From Lachnospiraceae bacterium (GTDB lineage: Bacteria > Bacillota > Clostridia > Lachnospirales > Lachnospiraceae), in the NCBI GenBank assembly GCA_015056975.1, contig SVFG01000015.1:1-37441 (forward strand): a stretch of 37,441 bases of DNA, in the 5' to 3' direction. The notes below the pieces were generated by a model. It was not told where the DNA came from, searched no databases, and was given only the letters and a program-made list of their open reading frames with translations. Positions 9,210-16,118 of the stretch are shown here, piece by piece. The stretch's first letter is position 1; the number at the start of each line of letters is the position of its first letter. The position numbers and the translations under genes were made by a program.

Positions 9210-9238
9210 ATTCTACTACAAATGTAACAATATTGCAA
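9210..9238 (-). promoter_or_regulatory. Likely promoter of the B1-exporter unit
   Basis: On the minus strand TTGCAA (9233-9238) and TAGAAT (9210-9215) are separated by 17 bases in the 78-base gap between kinase K1 and B1. The transcript would begin about 27 bases before the B1 start. Confidence 0.55.
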
Positions 9239-9255
9239 CATCTCCATAGCCATTA

Positions 9256-10158
9256 TTACACATTTTGCACTGTTTTAACAATATATTCTGTACGTTCCTG
9301 CACCGTATCTCCTTCCAACGGTCTTCCGATTAGATACATATTCATTTTTGACGCAAGCTCTAGACATTTTCCGCCAACTGCCGGAGAGTATTTCTCATCA
9401 CGCAACAAATTGCGTAAAAACAGGTTGTTGACGCACACATGAAACTTATTCATTCCCGTAACTTCTTCCGTCACCAGTTCCGAAGCATTCCTCAAACATG
9501 ACAAATAGAAAAATGCGGCTACTTCCTTCCCTGTCAGGTCAAATTCACCCTTGTACGGAACCAGAAACTTGTCCTTGTCTTCATCAATGTAAATAAGCTC
9601 GTCCATGTCAAGATTTTGTTGCTCCACTACATCTCTGCAGAGCTTCTGATAGGGAAACGCCGGATAACAAACCGCCTTACCGTCTTCCAATCTAACCAAT
9701 GCCATATCATCTGCCATCAGCGAGAAACCCGCTTCCAACAGAGCCGTAGTAGTGGTGGATTTACCGCTTCCGCTTTCACCTGCCACCAAAACAGCCTTTC
9801 CATCCTTGCACAAAGCGGAACAATGAATTGCCATCTCTCCCCGTTGTAAGAATGCCATGGATAAACCATATCCCAAAAGATATATTTTTAAATAATCTTC
9901 CCGCATCCCAGGCTTCAATTCATATGTAATATGCTTTCCGTCTTTCACCGTAAACCAGCAGGTCTTATTAATCAGCCATGAAAAGTCCTTACCGAAAAAC
10001 CACTGCCGTTCATTCTCTCCATCCTTTATCTCCTGCGGGATAATATCGGAAAGAATGACAATATCCGCTTCCTCTTCCTTTATCTCCTGACCTTTTACCA
10101 GCTGTGGAAAAAATAAGTCTGAGTACAACTTTTTCCCATAAAGTACATAACTATACAT
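9256..10158 (-). CDS. HPr-kinase-like lasso peptide kinase K1
   Basis: A 300-residue protein with an HprK-type kinase fold. It has HCSA at 112-115, Walker A GESGSGKST at 127-135, the LMADDMALV strand and the YPAFPYQKLCRD segment. It lacks the N-terminal domain of true HPr kinase/phosphorylase. Relatives in paeninodin-type lasso clusters phosphorylate the C-terminal serine of the precursor, and precursor A1 in this cluster does end in serine. The start at 10156-10158 (MYSYVLYG) is chosen over a GTG six bases upstream, because AAAGG is then eight bases away; kinase K2 begins with the similar MFHYLIYG. It lies directly after cyclase C1. Substrate assignment is inferred. Confidence 0.85.
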   Translation of the reverse strand: MYSYVLYGKKLYSDLFFPQLVKGQEIKEEEADIVILSDIIPQEIKDGENERQWFFGKDFSWLINKTCWFTVKDGKHITYELKPGMREDYLKIYLLGYGLSMAFLQRGEMAIHCSALCKDGKAVLVAGESGSGKSTTTTALLEAGFSLMADDMALVRLEDGKAVCYPAFPYQKLCRDVVEQQNLDMDELIYIDEDKDKFLVPYKGEFDLTGKEVAAFFYLSCLRNASELVTEEVTGMNKFHVCVNNLFLRNLLRDEKYSPAVGGKCLELASKMNMYLIGRPLEGDTVQERTEYIVKTVQNV

Positions 10159-10184
10159 AAGCACAACCTTTCATCAATAAATAT

Positions 10185-12089
10185 TTATATTTGTCTTGAA
10201 AAAGAAATCAAATTCTGAAGGCTGAGACAATTGTCTATACCACCGAATATTGCCATATCCAACGCCTCATTCGCATTATCGTATGGTTGCTTAGACCACT
10301 TTTCCAAATACTCCATATCAAGACTTTCGCTCCAATATTCTCTATCCAGCATTCCAAAGAGACGCTGTTTTCGTTCCAAATATTCTACAACGTCCGGCTC
10401 CCCCTTCTCGATATTTCTCCAACTGGTATCTTCCTTACCGGTCAGTTCATATAAGGATTTCGGCATAATATCTTTAAACGCTTCCCTAAATATGTAGCGA
10501 CTCTTTTGATTTTTGGTATACATATGTCTGGGGATAGATACCGCATAATCGATCACTCTGTAATCCAGATAAGGCGCAATGTAACGCGCGCCGCAATATG
10601 CGCCAAGCAATGCCACTACGTCCAGACGATTTCTGCTTCCGCCATTCCTAACATACATTTTCGGGTCATAATGAAACGGATTACTCTCCCCTTTGTCCCG
10701 ATAATGCATATTAACATAATCCTTCTTTAACATAGCTCTGGCTACAAACACACTCACAAAGGGACTTCTCACTTTCTTACCTGTGTCAAACAAATTTTTA
10801 TGGCATCTGATTATCGTTTTATACAGCCGGTGACGTTCCCCCCTTGTACTGTCCCACATATATTGAAAATAGTGCTTATACTCTCTGTTATAAAACATTT
10901 CATAAGGGCTGGAACGATGACTAACTCCTTCATCCCCGCCATGCCCCGTAAATACCACTTTACAGCCCTGATTGTTAACATATTGGGCCACTTGGCAAAT
11001 CTGAAGAGTATTGATATAAGGCGGAAACACATAGCGTCTGTAAAATCCGGCGTTCACATCCGGCTCCATACCGATATCACGCATCTTATCTGCAATTACA
11101 CTGTCTTTTCCAATGCGCGTCACTTTACCCCTATAGTGGCAGGAAATATTCTCCTGCTTACATATATCCTCCACAATCAGCCTTTCGTCTGCCTCTGCAT
11201 AGGGGATTTCCTCCGGAGATGCCGACCAGGAAACATAAACAGCCTCTCTTCCCAATCTGTGAATCAGTATATCTATCACACTGGAATCCAGCCCGCCGGA
11301 CAGTTCAGCGCCCATAGGTCCCGATATTACATCCAATCTTCTCTGCACGGAATCTGTAATTAATTCCCGCATCCGTTCTATATATGCAGCTTCTGAAGCA
11401 AGACGCACCTTCTTCCTTCCCGCCTGCCAATAAGCAGTGGTCTTTGCCTGTAATATCCCCTCTTGCAAAGTAATAATCATATAAGAAGCCGGTTTCACGC
11501 AGAAAATATTCGCAAATTCTGTGTTTTCAGTCCCCGAATATATGGTGCCTGCCAATTTGCTGCACAACCACTTTCCATTGACAGAAGCATCCGTACCCTG
11601 CATAGATATCGGTCCTCTGATATCTGTAGAAAAAACCAATTCATTTTCGGTCATGTAATAGAATAGGGGACGTACACCCATGTGGTCGCGAAACAATGTC
11701 AACATTTCCCTTTCCGGATCATATACTGCACCGGCAAAATCACCATTAACCTGTTCAAGACTCGCAAATCCGAACTTTTCTATGTAATCAAACAGCAATT
11801 CCTCATCCGAAAGCGCATCCGAAAACCTTCCCTTTTCAAGAAGCTCTGCCCTATTGTAAAGCAATACATCAAGCACTGCATATTTTCCATTTCTCACCAA
11901 AACCGGACTACTTACGGGTGCAGTTTCCGAATATTTCTCATATGAACACCCGAGATATACCTTCTCCTGTACGCACTTCTGCTCAACTGTTACCCCATAG
12001 GCCTTATTCCAACGCGCCAGCCTATCTATATCCGCTTCAACATATGTCCTTTTATCCAAGTGAATTAACACACCATAAATTCCGCTCAT
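10185..12089 (-). CDS. Asparagine-synthetase-like lasso cyclase C1
   Basis: A 634-residue protein resembling asparagine synthetase B. It has an N-terminal glutaminase-like domain (about 1-210) and a C-terminal ATP-pyrophosphatase domain with P-loop SGGLDSS at 264-270. Lasso cyclases use this domain to adenylate an Asp/Glu side chain and close the macrolactam with the new N-terminus. It begins MSGIYG, so the Cys2 nucleophile of true glutaminases is Ser, as expected for a cyclase that does not need glutamine. It is downstream of precursor A1 and its terminator, and 26 bases upstream of K1. The start after AGAGG fits. It shares overall layout but limited sequence with C2. Confidence 0.88.
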   Translation of the reverse strand: MSGIYGVLIHLDKRTYVEADIDRLARWNKAYGVTVEQKCVQEKVYLGCSYEKYSETAPVSSPVLVRNGKYAVLDVLLYNRAELLEKGRFSDALSDEELLFDYIEKFGFASLEQVNGDFAGAVYDPEREMLTLFRDHMGVRPLFYYMTENELVFSTDIRGPISMQGTDASVNGKWLCSKLAGTIYSGTENTEFANIFCVKPASYMIITLQEGILQAKTTAYWQAGRKKVRLASEAAYIERMRELITDSVQRRLDVISGPMGAELSGGLDSSVIDILIHRLGREAVYVSWSASPEEIPYAEADERLIVEDICKQENISCHYRGKVTRIGKDSVIADKMRDIGMEPDVNAGFYRRYVFPPYINTLQICQVAQYVNNQGCKVVFTGHGGDEGVSHRSSPYEMFYNREYKHYFQYMWDSTRGERHRLYKTIIRCHKNLFDTGKKVRSPFVSVFVARAMLKKDYVNMHYRDKGESNPFHYDPKMYVRNGGSRNRLDVVALLGAYCGARYIAPYLDYRVIDYAVSIPRHMYTKNQKSRYIFREAFKDIMPKSLYELTGKEDTSWRNIEKGEPDVVEYLERKQRLFGMLDREYWSESLDMEYLEKWSKQPYDNANEALDMAIFGGIDNCLSLQNLISFSRQI

Positions 12090-12122
12090 ATCATTTATCC
12101 TCTGTTTTCTGAATATACTAAC

Positions 12123-12162
12123 AAAAAAAGCCTTGTCAAAGTATCTTTGACAAGGCTTTTTT
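12123..12162 (-). terminator. Strong hairpin between precursor A1 and cyclase C1
   Basis: A perfect 12-bp stem GCCTTGTCAAAG (12130-12141) / CTTTGACAAGGC (12145-12156) with a three-base loop is flanked by A and T runs, eight bases past the A1 stop codon. On the minus strand it ends in seven T. Since C1 has no clear promoter of its own, partial readthrough probably sets a high precursor-to-enzyme ratio. Confidence 0.85.
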
Positions 12163-12169
12163 CAATTTC

Positions 12170-12370
12170 TTATGACAAAGTATCAGGAGTAGAACTGTTA
12201 TTACCATCATCCTTACCAGGGTTGCCGTCACCGTCGCTGTCCTTACCATCAAATAAGTCGTTATTCCAGCCAACGCCATTGTGGCTGAATTCTACATAAG
12301 AGTCCCACTGTCCATGAGCGGTCTCCTTAATGCTAAGTTCTACTACTTCTGCTGTCTTCCAAGTCTTCAT
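12170..12370 (-). CDS. Lasso peptide precursor A1
   Basis: A 66-residue precursor with GGAGG eight bases before the ATG at 12368-12370; a longer in-frame form from 12385 would overlap that site. Leader residues 1-20 (MKTWKTAEVVELSIKETAHG) match those of A2 at 13 of 20 positions and keep Thr17, the conserved penultimate-type threonine. If the core starts at G20 the acceptor is E27 (8-residue ring). If it starts at H19, two after Thr17, the ring is nine residues. The rest is very long for a lasso tail. It contains D44-x-D46-x-D48-G49 ... D55, an EF-hand-like loop, and ends PDTLS with a C-terminal serine suited to kinase modification. The exact cleavage site is not certain. Confidence 0.82.
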   Translation of the reverse strand: MKTWKTAEVVELSIKETAHGQWDSYVEFSHNGVGWNNDLFDGKDSDGDGNPGKDDGNNSSTPDTLS

Positions 12371-12428
12371 TTTGAAATCCTCCATTTTGTTTGTTAATTT
12401 ATTTTGTGTAGTGCTTTGTTATGTGCTT

Positions 12429-12457
12429 ATCATACTCGGTACTATGGTCATAGTCAA
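12429..12457 (-). promoter_or_regulatory. Promoter of precursor A1
   Basis: On the minus strand TTGACT (12452-12457) and TATGAT (12429-12434) are 17 bases apart, each one base from consensus, in the gap between cyclase C2 and A1. It gives A1 its own start independent of K2-C2. Confidence 0.75.
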
Positions 12458-12462
12458 CAATT

Positions 12463-14424
12463 CTAACAACAATGATAGAAGTTGTTATTTTTCACCATTT
12501 TTAAAAAGCACCCAAGAGAGGAAATCACCGCCAGCTTCGCTACCATGTCCTTGCCCATGGCACCGCCGTTAGCTTTTGCTTCTTCCAACAGCTTCTGTAG
12601 TTTTTCAGCGTCCAAATACTCCTTTAATTCAGGCTCTTCCAATATAGTATATAATTTATCTTTAATTTTCTCCCAGTCTCTGTTTACGCGGTAATCAAAA
12701 TCTGCCGCCTGTCTGCCTCTTCCCAAATGATTATCCAATATCCTGTCAGGCACATAGCCTCTCATATAATCCCTGACTGCCCTCCGCTCCTTGCCACCGC
12801 GCACATAGCAGTCAATGGGAAGTACCATACATAACTCAATCATATCCTTTGACAAAGTAGGGTCTAACGGTAACACACCGTATTTCAGGCTTCCATAGGT
12901 ATCAAAAAATCCCATATGCTGAAATACCTGAGGCATAAAGCAAAAGCCCTTTCGCTGCTTTCTTGAATCCAGAAAACCCGTGCCCCGGCTTTTTTTAATC
13001 TTCCGCTCCCTCGCCAAAAGATGATAACACTTAATATCCTCCGCCCGTATGAAGCAGTCTTCTCCATACGTAAGAGGCGTAAATTTTTCATCTCTTACTG
13101 CTTCCAGAAACACCTTAATAAGCTTCTTGGATGAAACCCCGCGGAATCTGCAAAACGACTTTGCCTCCCGATACGCTGCCACCAAATGCCCTGACAAACA
13201 TTTCTGATATAAATAGGTTAAAATATTTCCATAGGAAATGGTGGCATTTCCGTTTTGACCGGACAATAAGATACTGCAGCCGTCCCGCTTCGCAGTAGCC
13301 CTTATTTCCTCCAGTGCGGTCATATTTAACACAGGCTTTACCGGTTCCCTATAAATATCTGCATAAGCTTCTATGTTCGTAAAACAATTCCTGTCACTGA
13401 CATCAATAAACTTAGAAATAATATTGGGATACATCTTCTGATGCTCCAGCACCATATCCGTCTCATTTTCTATCACAAATCTGCTGTTGTGAAATTCAAA
13501 ATCCTTTGCCGGCACTGAGGTATAGCCATACAGCTTCTTTCCTTCCCGTGCAAGCTTCCTTGCAGCGAAGTCACCTACCGCCGAGGAATCCAAACCGCCG
13601 CTTAAAGAAATACCCGTTTCGCCTCTTGCACGTAACATACTGTTCAGGGTTTGCTCAAAGGTTGTAAGAAAAAGCTTTTTGTAATCTTCATCCTTATAAC
13701 CCGGAAATTTTCTCTTCCTTTTCAGCGGATTCCAATAAGTAATCTTTTCAGCCGTACCGTCCGCCACAGATATCTTTACATAACAGCCGGGCTCCACATG
13801 ATATATTCCCTCATATACCGTAATACGGGGAATACGCAATGTATCTGCCGTACAATCTGTAAACGCCGCTGTTATCCACTCTCTGTTCAGCTTAATTCTT
13901 TCTTTTCCCATATATGCCAACATTGGCTGATATAGGGTGGAAAAACACACCTCTCCGGTCATATATGTATAGGAAAGATATCTCTGCGCAAGATGATCCG
14001 TATATAAAAGCAGCTCATCCTCATCCATCTTGTACACCGCAAAGGCAAAAGAACCCTTCAAACGCTCCACAAATCTCTCGCCCCAACATAAATACGCATG
14101 ATATGCCAATAAGGCATCTCCCATTGCGCTGTAGGCTTCGCTTGTTGTGGTATCCGCATCCATTAGCCCTTCTATTATTTCATTTCTATTCAAAAGATAA
14201 CAATCTGCTACAAAGAGAAGCTTTCTCTCCATGTCCCAAATTGGAGATACATCCTTTACCGCTTCTTCCGTAAAATACTGATGACCACATGCAAAATAGC
14301 TGTTATCCCGGTGTTCCTCTCCCAACCGGTCGATGACAAATTCCTTCATACTGTCACGCATATCCGCTATCTTTTGCGTATCTATCGATTTATCTTTTGT
14401 GATTACTCCCCAAATTGCTGCCAT
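12463..14424 (-). CDS. Asparagine-synthetase-like lasso cyclase C2
   Basis: A 653-residue second member of the asparagine synthetase B-like cyclase family. It has a degenerate N-terminal glutaminase-like domain starting MAAIWGV (Ala2 instead of the catalytic Cys) and a C-terminal ATP-pyrophosphatase domain with SGGLDSS at 275-281. Later come LLSGQNGNATISYG and LPLDPT segments in positions normal for the synthetase fold. It follows kinase K2 by 14 bases with an AGAGAGGG site. Because K2-C2 diverge from precursor A2, it most likely closes the A2 ring, but this pairing is inferred. The C-terminus NNNFYHCC is distinct from C1. Confidence 0.87.
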   Translation of the reverse strand: MAAIWGVITKDKSIDTQKIADMRDSMKEFVIDRLGEEHRDNSYFACGHQYFTEEAVKDVSPIWDMERKLLFVADCYLLNRNEIIEGLMDADTTTSEAYSAMGDALLAYHAYLCWGERFVERLKGSFAFAVYKMDEDELLLYTDHLAQRYLSYTYMTGEVCFSTLYQPMLAYMGKERIKLNREWITAAFTDCTADTLRIPRITVYEGIYHVEPGCYVKISVADGTAEKITYWNPLKRKRKFPGYKDEDYKKLFLTTFEQTLNSMLRARGETGISLSGGLDSSAVGDFAARKLAREGKKLYGYTSVPAKDFEFHNSRFVIENETDMVLEHQKMYPNIISKFIDVSDRNCFTNIEAYADIYREPVKPVLNMTALEEIRATAKRDGCSILLSGQNGNATISYGNILTYLYQKCLSGHLVAAYREAKSFCRFRGVSSKKLIKVFLEAVRDEKFTPLTYGEDCFIRAEDIKCYHLLARERKIKKSRGTGFLDSRKQRKGFCFMPQVFQHMGFFDTYGSLKYGVLPLDPTLSKDMIELCMVLPIDCYVRGGKERRAVRDYMRGYVPDRILDNHLGRGRQAADFDYRVNRDWEKIKDKLYTILEEPELKEYLDAEKLQKLLEEAKANGGAMGKDMVAKLAVISSLGCFLKMVKNNNFYHCC

Positions 14425-14438
14425 GCAAACCCTCTCTT

Positions 14439-15323
14439 TTATCCCTTCGTCAGTTCTATAATCCTATCTGTAATTTCTGCAACCGTATCCTTTCCCTGCG
14501 GTCTGCTGATTGCATAGACTTCTACTTTGCCCGCAATCTCCAGACATCTGTTCCGCTCCTCCGGCGGAAAGAATTGAAATGCCTGATACGCATCACGCAA
14601 AAACAGATTTTTCATAATGCCGTTCCACTTGGCAAGCCCTTTCAGCCGCTCTACCTTGACTACATCACCTTCATATTTATCTATGAGGAATATCGCACCC
14701 AGCTTTTTGGCATCCGGGCAAAACTGCTCTTCATTTATGTAGGCAAATTTATCTTTTCTTTCATTTATATAAAATAGGGACGCATCCTGCATTGACTCTG
14801 CCACATCTCTGCATACCTTCTGCTGTGGAAACGCAGGCGGCACTATCATATCATTTTGCATATCTATCATAGCGATATCATCTACCAGATATCGATACCC
14901 GGCATCCAATAGGGATAACGTCAATGTGGATTTCCCTGCTCCACTGTTTCCTGCAATCAGCACTGCCCTGTCATGCATTTCCAGCGCACTGCAATGTATC
15001 GCAGGCATTCCTCTCTGCTGAAACAGATATGCCATACACCACCCAAGCACAAAGGAAGCCACATCATCTTCAGTAGCATTTTCTGCTGCTTGTATCATTA
15101 TCTCGTTTCCGTTTGAAATCACGAATATGCCGGTATCATTGATAAACCATGCACGATTCGGCGACATAGAGCTGGAAATCCCTTTATCTATGCTTCCCTC
15201 TATATCTTCTGTCACTGCACCATAATGAATAAAAACTTCCTCCGAATCACCCGTGTATTGCTCCAGTTGATATAACCGTATTTCCGAGCTGATACCCAAT
15301 CCATAAATCAAGTAATGAAACAT
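14439..15323 (-). CDS. HPr-kinase-like lasso peptide kinase K2
   Basis: A 294-residue relative of K1. It has HCSA at 110-113, Walker A GNSGAGKST at 125-133, YLVDDIAMI and a PPAFPQQKVCRD segment matching the one in K1. The start MFHYLIYG at 15321-15323 is preferred because GGTGGGG precedes it and because it aligns with K1; TTG and ATG codons further upstream lack a ribosome site. It is first in the K2-C2 unit, transcribed away from precursor A2. Known relatives phosphorylate a C-terminal serine, yet A2 ends in lysine. So K2 may act on an internal Ser/Thr, may also act on A1, or may have another role. Confidence 0.83.
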   Translation of the reverse strand: MFHYLIYGLGISSEIRLYQLEQYTGDSEEVFIHYGAVTEDIEGSIDKGISSSMSPNRAWFINDTGIFVISNGNEIMIQAAENATEDDVASFVLGWCMAYLFQQRGMPAIHCSALEMHDRAVLIAGNSGAGKSTLTLSLLDAGYRYLVDDIAMIDMQNDMIVPPAFPQQKVCRDVAESMQDASLFYINERKDKFAYINEEQFCPDAKKLGAIFLIDKYEGDVVKVERLKGLAKWNGIMKNLFLRDAYQAFQFFPPEERNRCLEIAGKVEVYAISRPQGKDTVAEITDRIIELTKG

Positions 15324-15358
15324 ATCCCCACCCATTTCTATCAATTTTGTTACATTTC

Positions 15359-15387
15359 TTTACACTCCTATTTTCATTTGTTATTAT
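15359..15387 (+). promoter_or_regulatory. Promoter of precursor A2 (plus strand)
   Basis: TTTACA (15359-15364) and TATTAT (15382-15387) are 17 bases apart, each one base from consensus, about 55 bases before the A2 start. Its -10 box overlaps that of the minus-strand K2 promoter. Confidence 0.7.
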
Positions 15388-15411
15388 AACATCAACGAAA
15401 GCAAATAACAA
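15383..15411 (-). promoter_or_regulatory. Promoter of kinase K2-cyclase C2 (minus strand)
   Basis: On the minus strand TTGTTA (15406-15411) and a perfect TATAAT (15383-15388) are 17 bases apart. The -10 shares five bases with the A2 -10, so polymerase could occupy only one direction at a time. Confidence 0.7.
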
Positions 15412-15441
15412 TTCATTTTAAACATGAAGGGAGATTAAATT

Positions 15442-15618
15442 ATGAAGACTTGGGAAAGCGCAGCAATCGTAGAATTAGAAATCAGTGAGACCGCACAGGG
15501 TGGAAAAAATCTTGATCAGGTTGATAACTATTGGACTGACAAGGAGACTGGTGATTTATATGCTTCTTACGCAAGCGGTGGCGACATGACCGGTGATGAG
15601 TTTCAGGTAATTAAATAA
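15442..15618 (+). CDS. Lasso peptide precursor A2
   Basis: A 58-residue peptide translated from an ATG with AAGGGAG upstream. Residues 1-20 (MKTWESAAIVELEISETAQG) closely match the A1 leader, including the first four residues, VEL, I14 and ETA-x-G. The core/tail is unrelated to A1. With G20 as residue 1, D28 would give a nine-residue ring; with G21 an eight-residue ring; with Q19 and D25 a seven-residue ring. The tail is long (about 30 residues), rich in Gly, Asp and Tyr, and ends QVIK without a C-terminal serine. It is on the opposite strand to all other lasso genes, divergent from K2 and convergent with B2. Confidence 0.82.
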   Translation: MKTWESAAIVELEISETAQGGKNLDQVDNYWTDKETGDLYASYASGGDMTGDEFQVIK

Positions 15619-15631
15619 TTTTACTAAGCTG

Positions 15632-15658
15632 AAAGCGAGGCAAAATGCCTCGCTTTTT
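15632..15658 (+). terminator. Terminator of A2, shared with convergent B2
   Basis: An eight-bp stem GCGAGGCA (15635-15642) / TGCCTCGC (15646-15653) with loop AAA is flanked by A and T runs. It lies 13 bases past the A2 stop and 13 before the B2 stop. The T-run is stronger on the plus strand, but the hairpin could work both ways. Confidence 0.85.
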
Positions 15659-15671
15659 ATTTGCTTATTTA

Positions 15672-16106
15672 TTACATATAAAACTTATCTACCACCGCAT
15701 ATCCGTCGTTTGCTCCATTTCCTCCGGTTACATACATTGCTCCGCAACGAAGCCATGCGTGAGCCACCATCTTACCCTCATCCATCTTGCATCCCAGATA
15801 CATAGTGGAATGAATCTTTTTTCTTTTGAGCAGCTTCTGCGCTGTCAAAGCACGTACCAGGCATTTGCTCTCCCATGAGGTTTTGTTGCAGATACGGTTT
15901 ACAATACGGGAAATACTCGCCGCGTATTTGTAAATCTCCATGGGCTCCTGCTCCACAGATTCCTTCCCCTCCTCACCCCAATGCTTCTTCATATGCTTTG
16001 GCTTGATTAAGAGAATCTGTATCCGGAATATGGCTGCGTACCAGTAGGATAGCAGGGTTTCTGTTTTGAATTTGTTGTCGGTGATAAAGTTATATAAATT
16101 TGCCAT
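15672..16106 (-). CDS. Lasso peptide B2 leader peptidase (transglutaminase-like)
   Basis: A 144-residue cysteine protease-like protein of the lasso B2 family, which cuts the leader from the precursor. The catalytic cysteine is C82 in SWESKCLVRALTAQKLL, and the histidine is H116 in VAHAWLR. The third residue of the triad is less clear, with D134 or D140 as candidates. The ATG at 16104-16106 is chosen over a GTG nine bases upstream because GGG is then eight bases away. It follows the iron-sulfur protein gene by only 12 bases and so appears to be the last gene of the long polysaccharide unit. It is the only B2 in the window, so it must serve both precursors if both are processed. Confidence 0.88.
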   Translation of the reverse strand: MANLYNFITDNKFKTETLLSYWYAAIFRIQILLIKPKHMKKHWGEEGKESVEQEPMEIYKYAASISRIVNRICNKTSWESKCLVRALTAQKLLKRKKIHSTMYLGCKMDEGKMVAHAWLRCGAMYVTGGNGANDGYAVVDKFYM

Positions 16107-16118
16107 AGTATGCACCCT

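Noticed and set aside
10185-14424. Ordinary asparagine synthetases (asnB)
   Set aside because: Both lack Cys2 and lie beside lasso precursor, RRE, peptidase and exporter genes.
9256-15323. True HPr kinase/phosphorylase for carbon control
   Set aside because: Both lack the usual N-terminal domain, are duplicated within a RiPP cluster and share a different N-terminus (MxxYxxYG).
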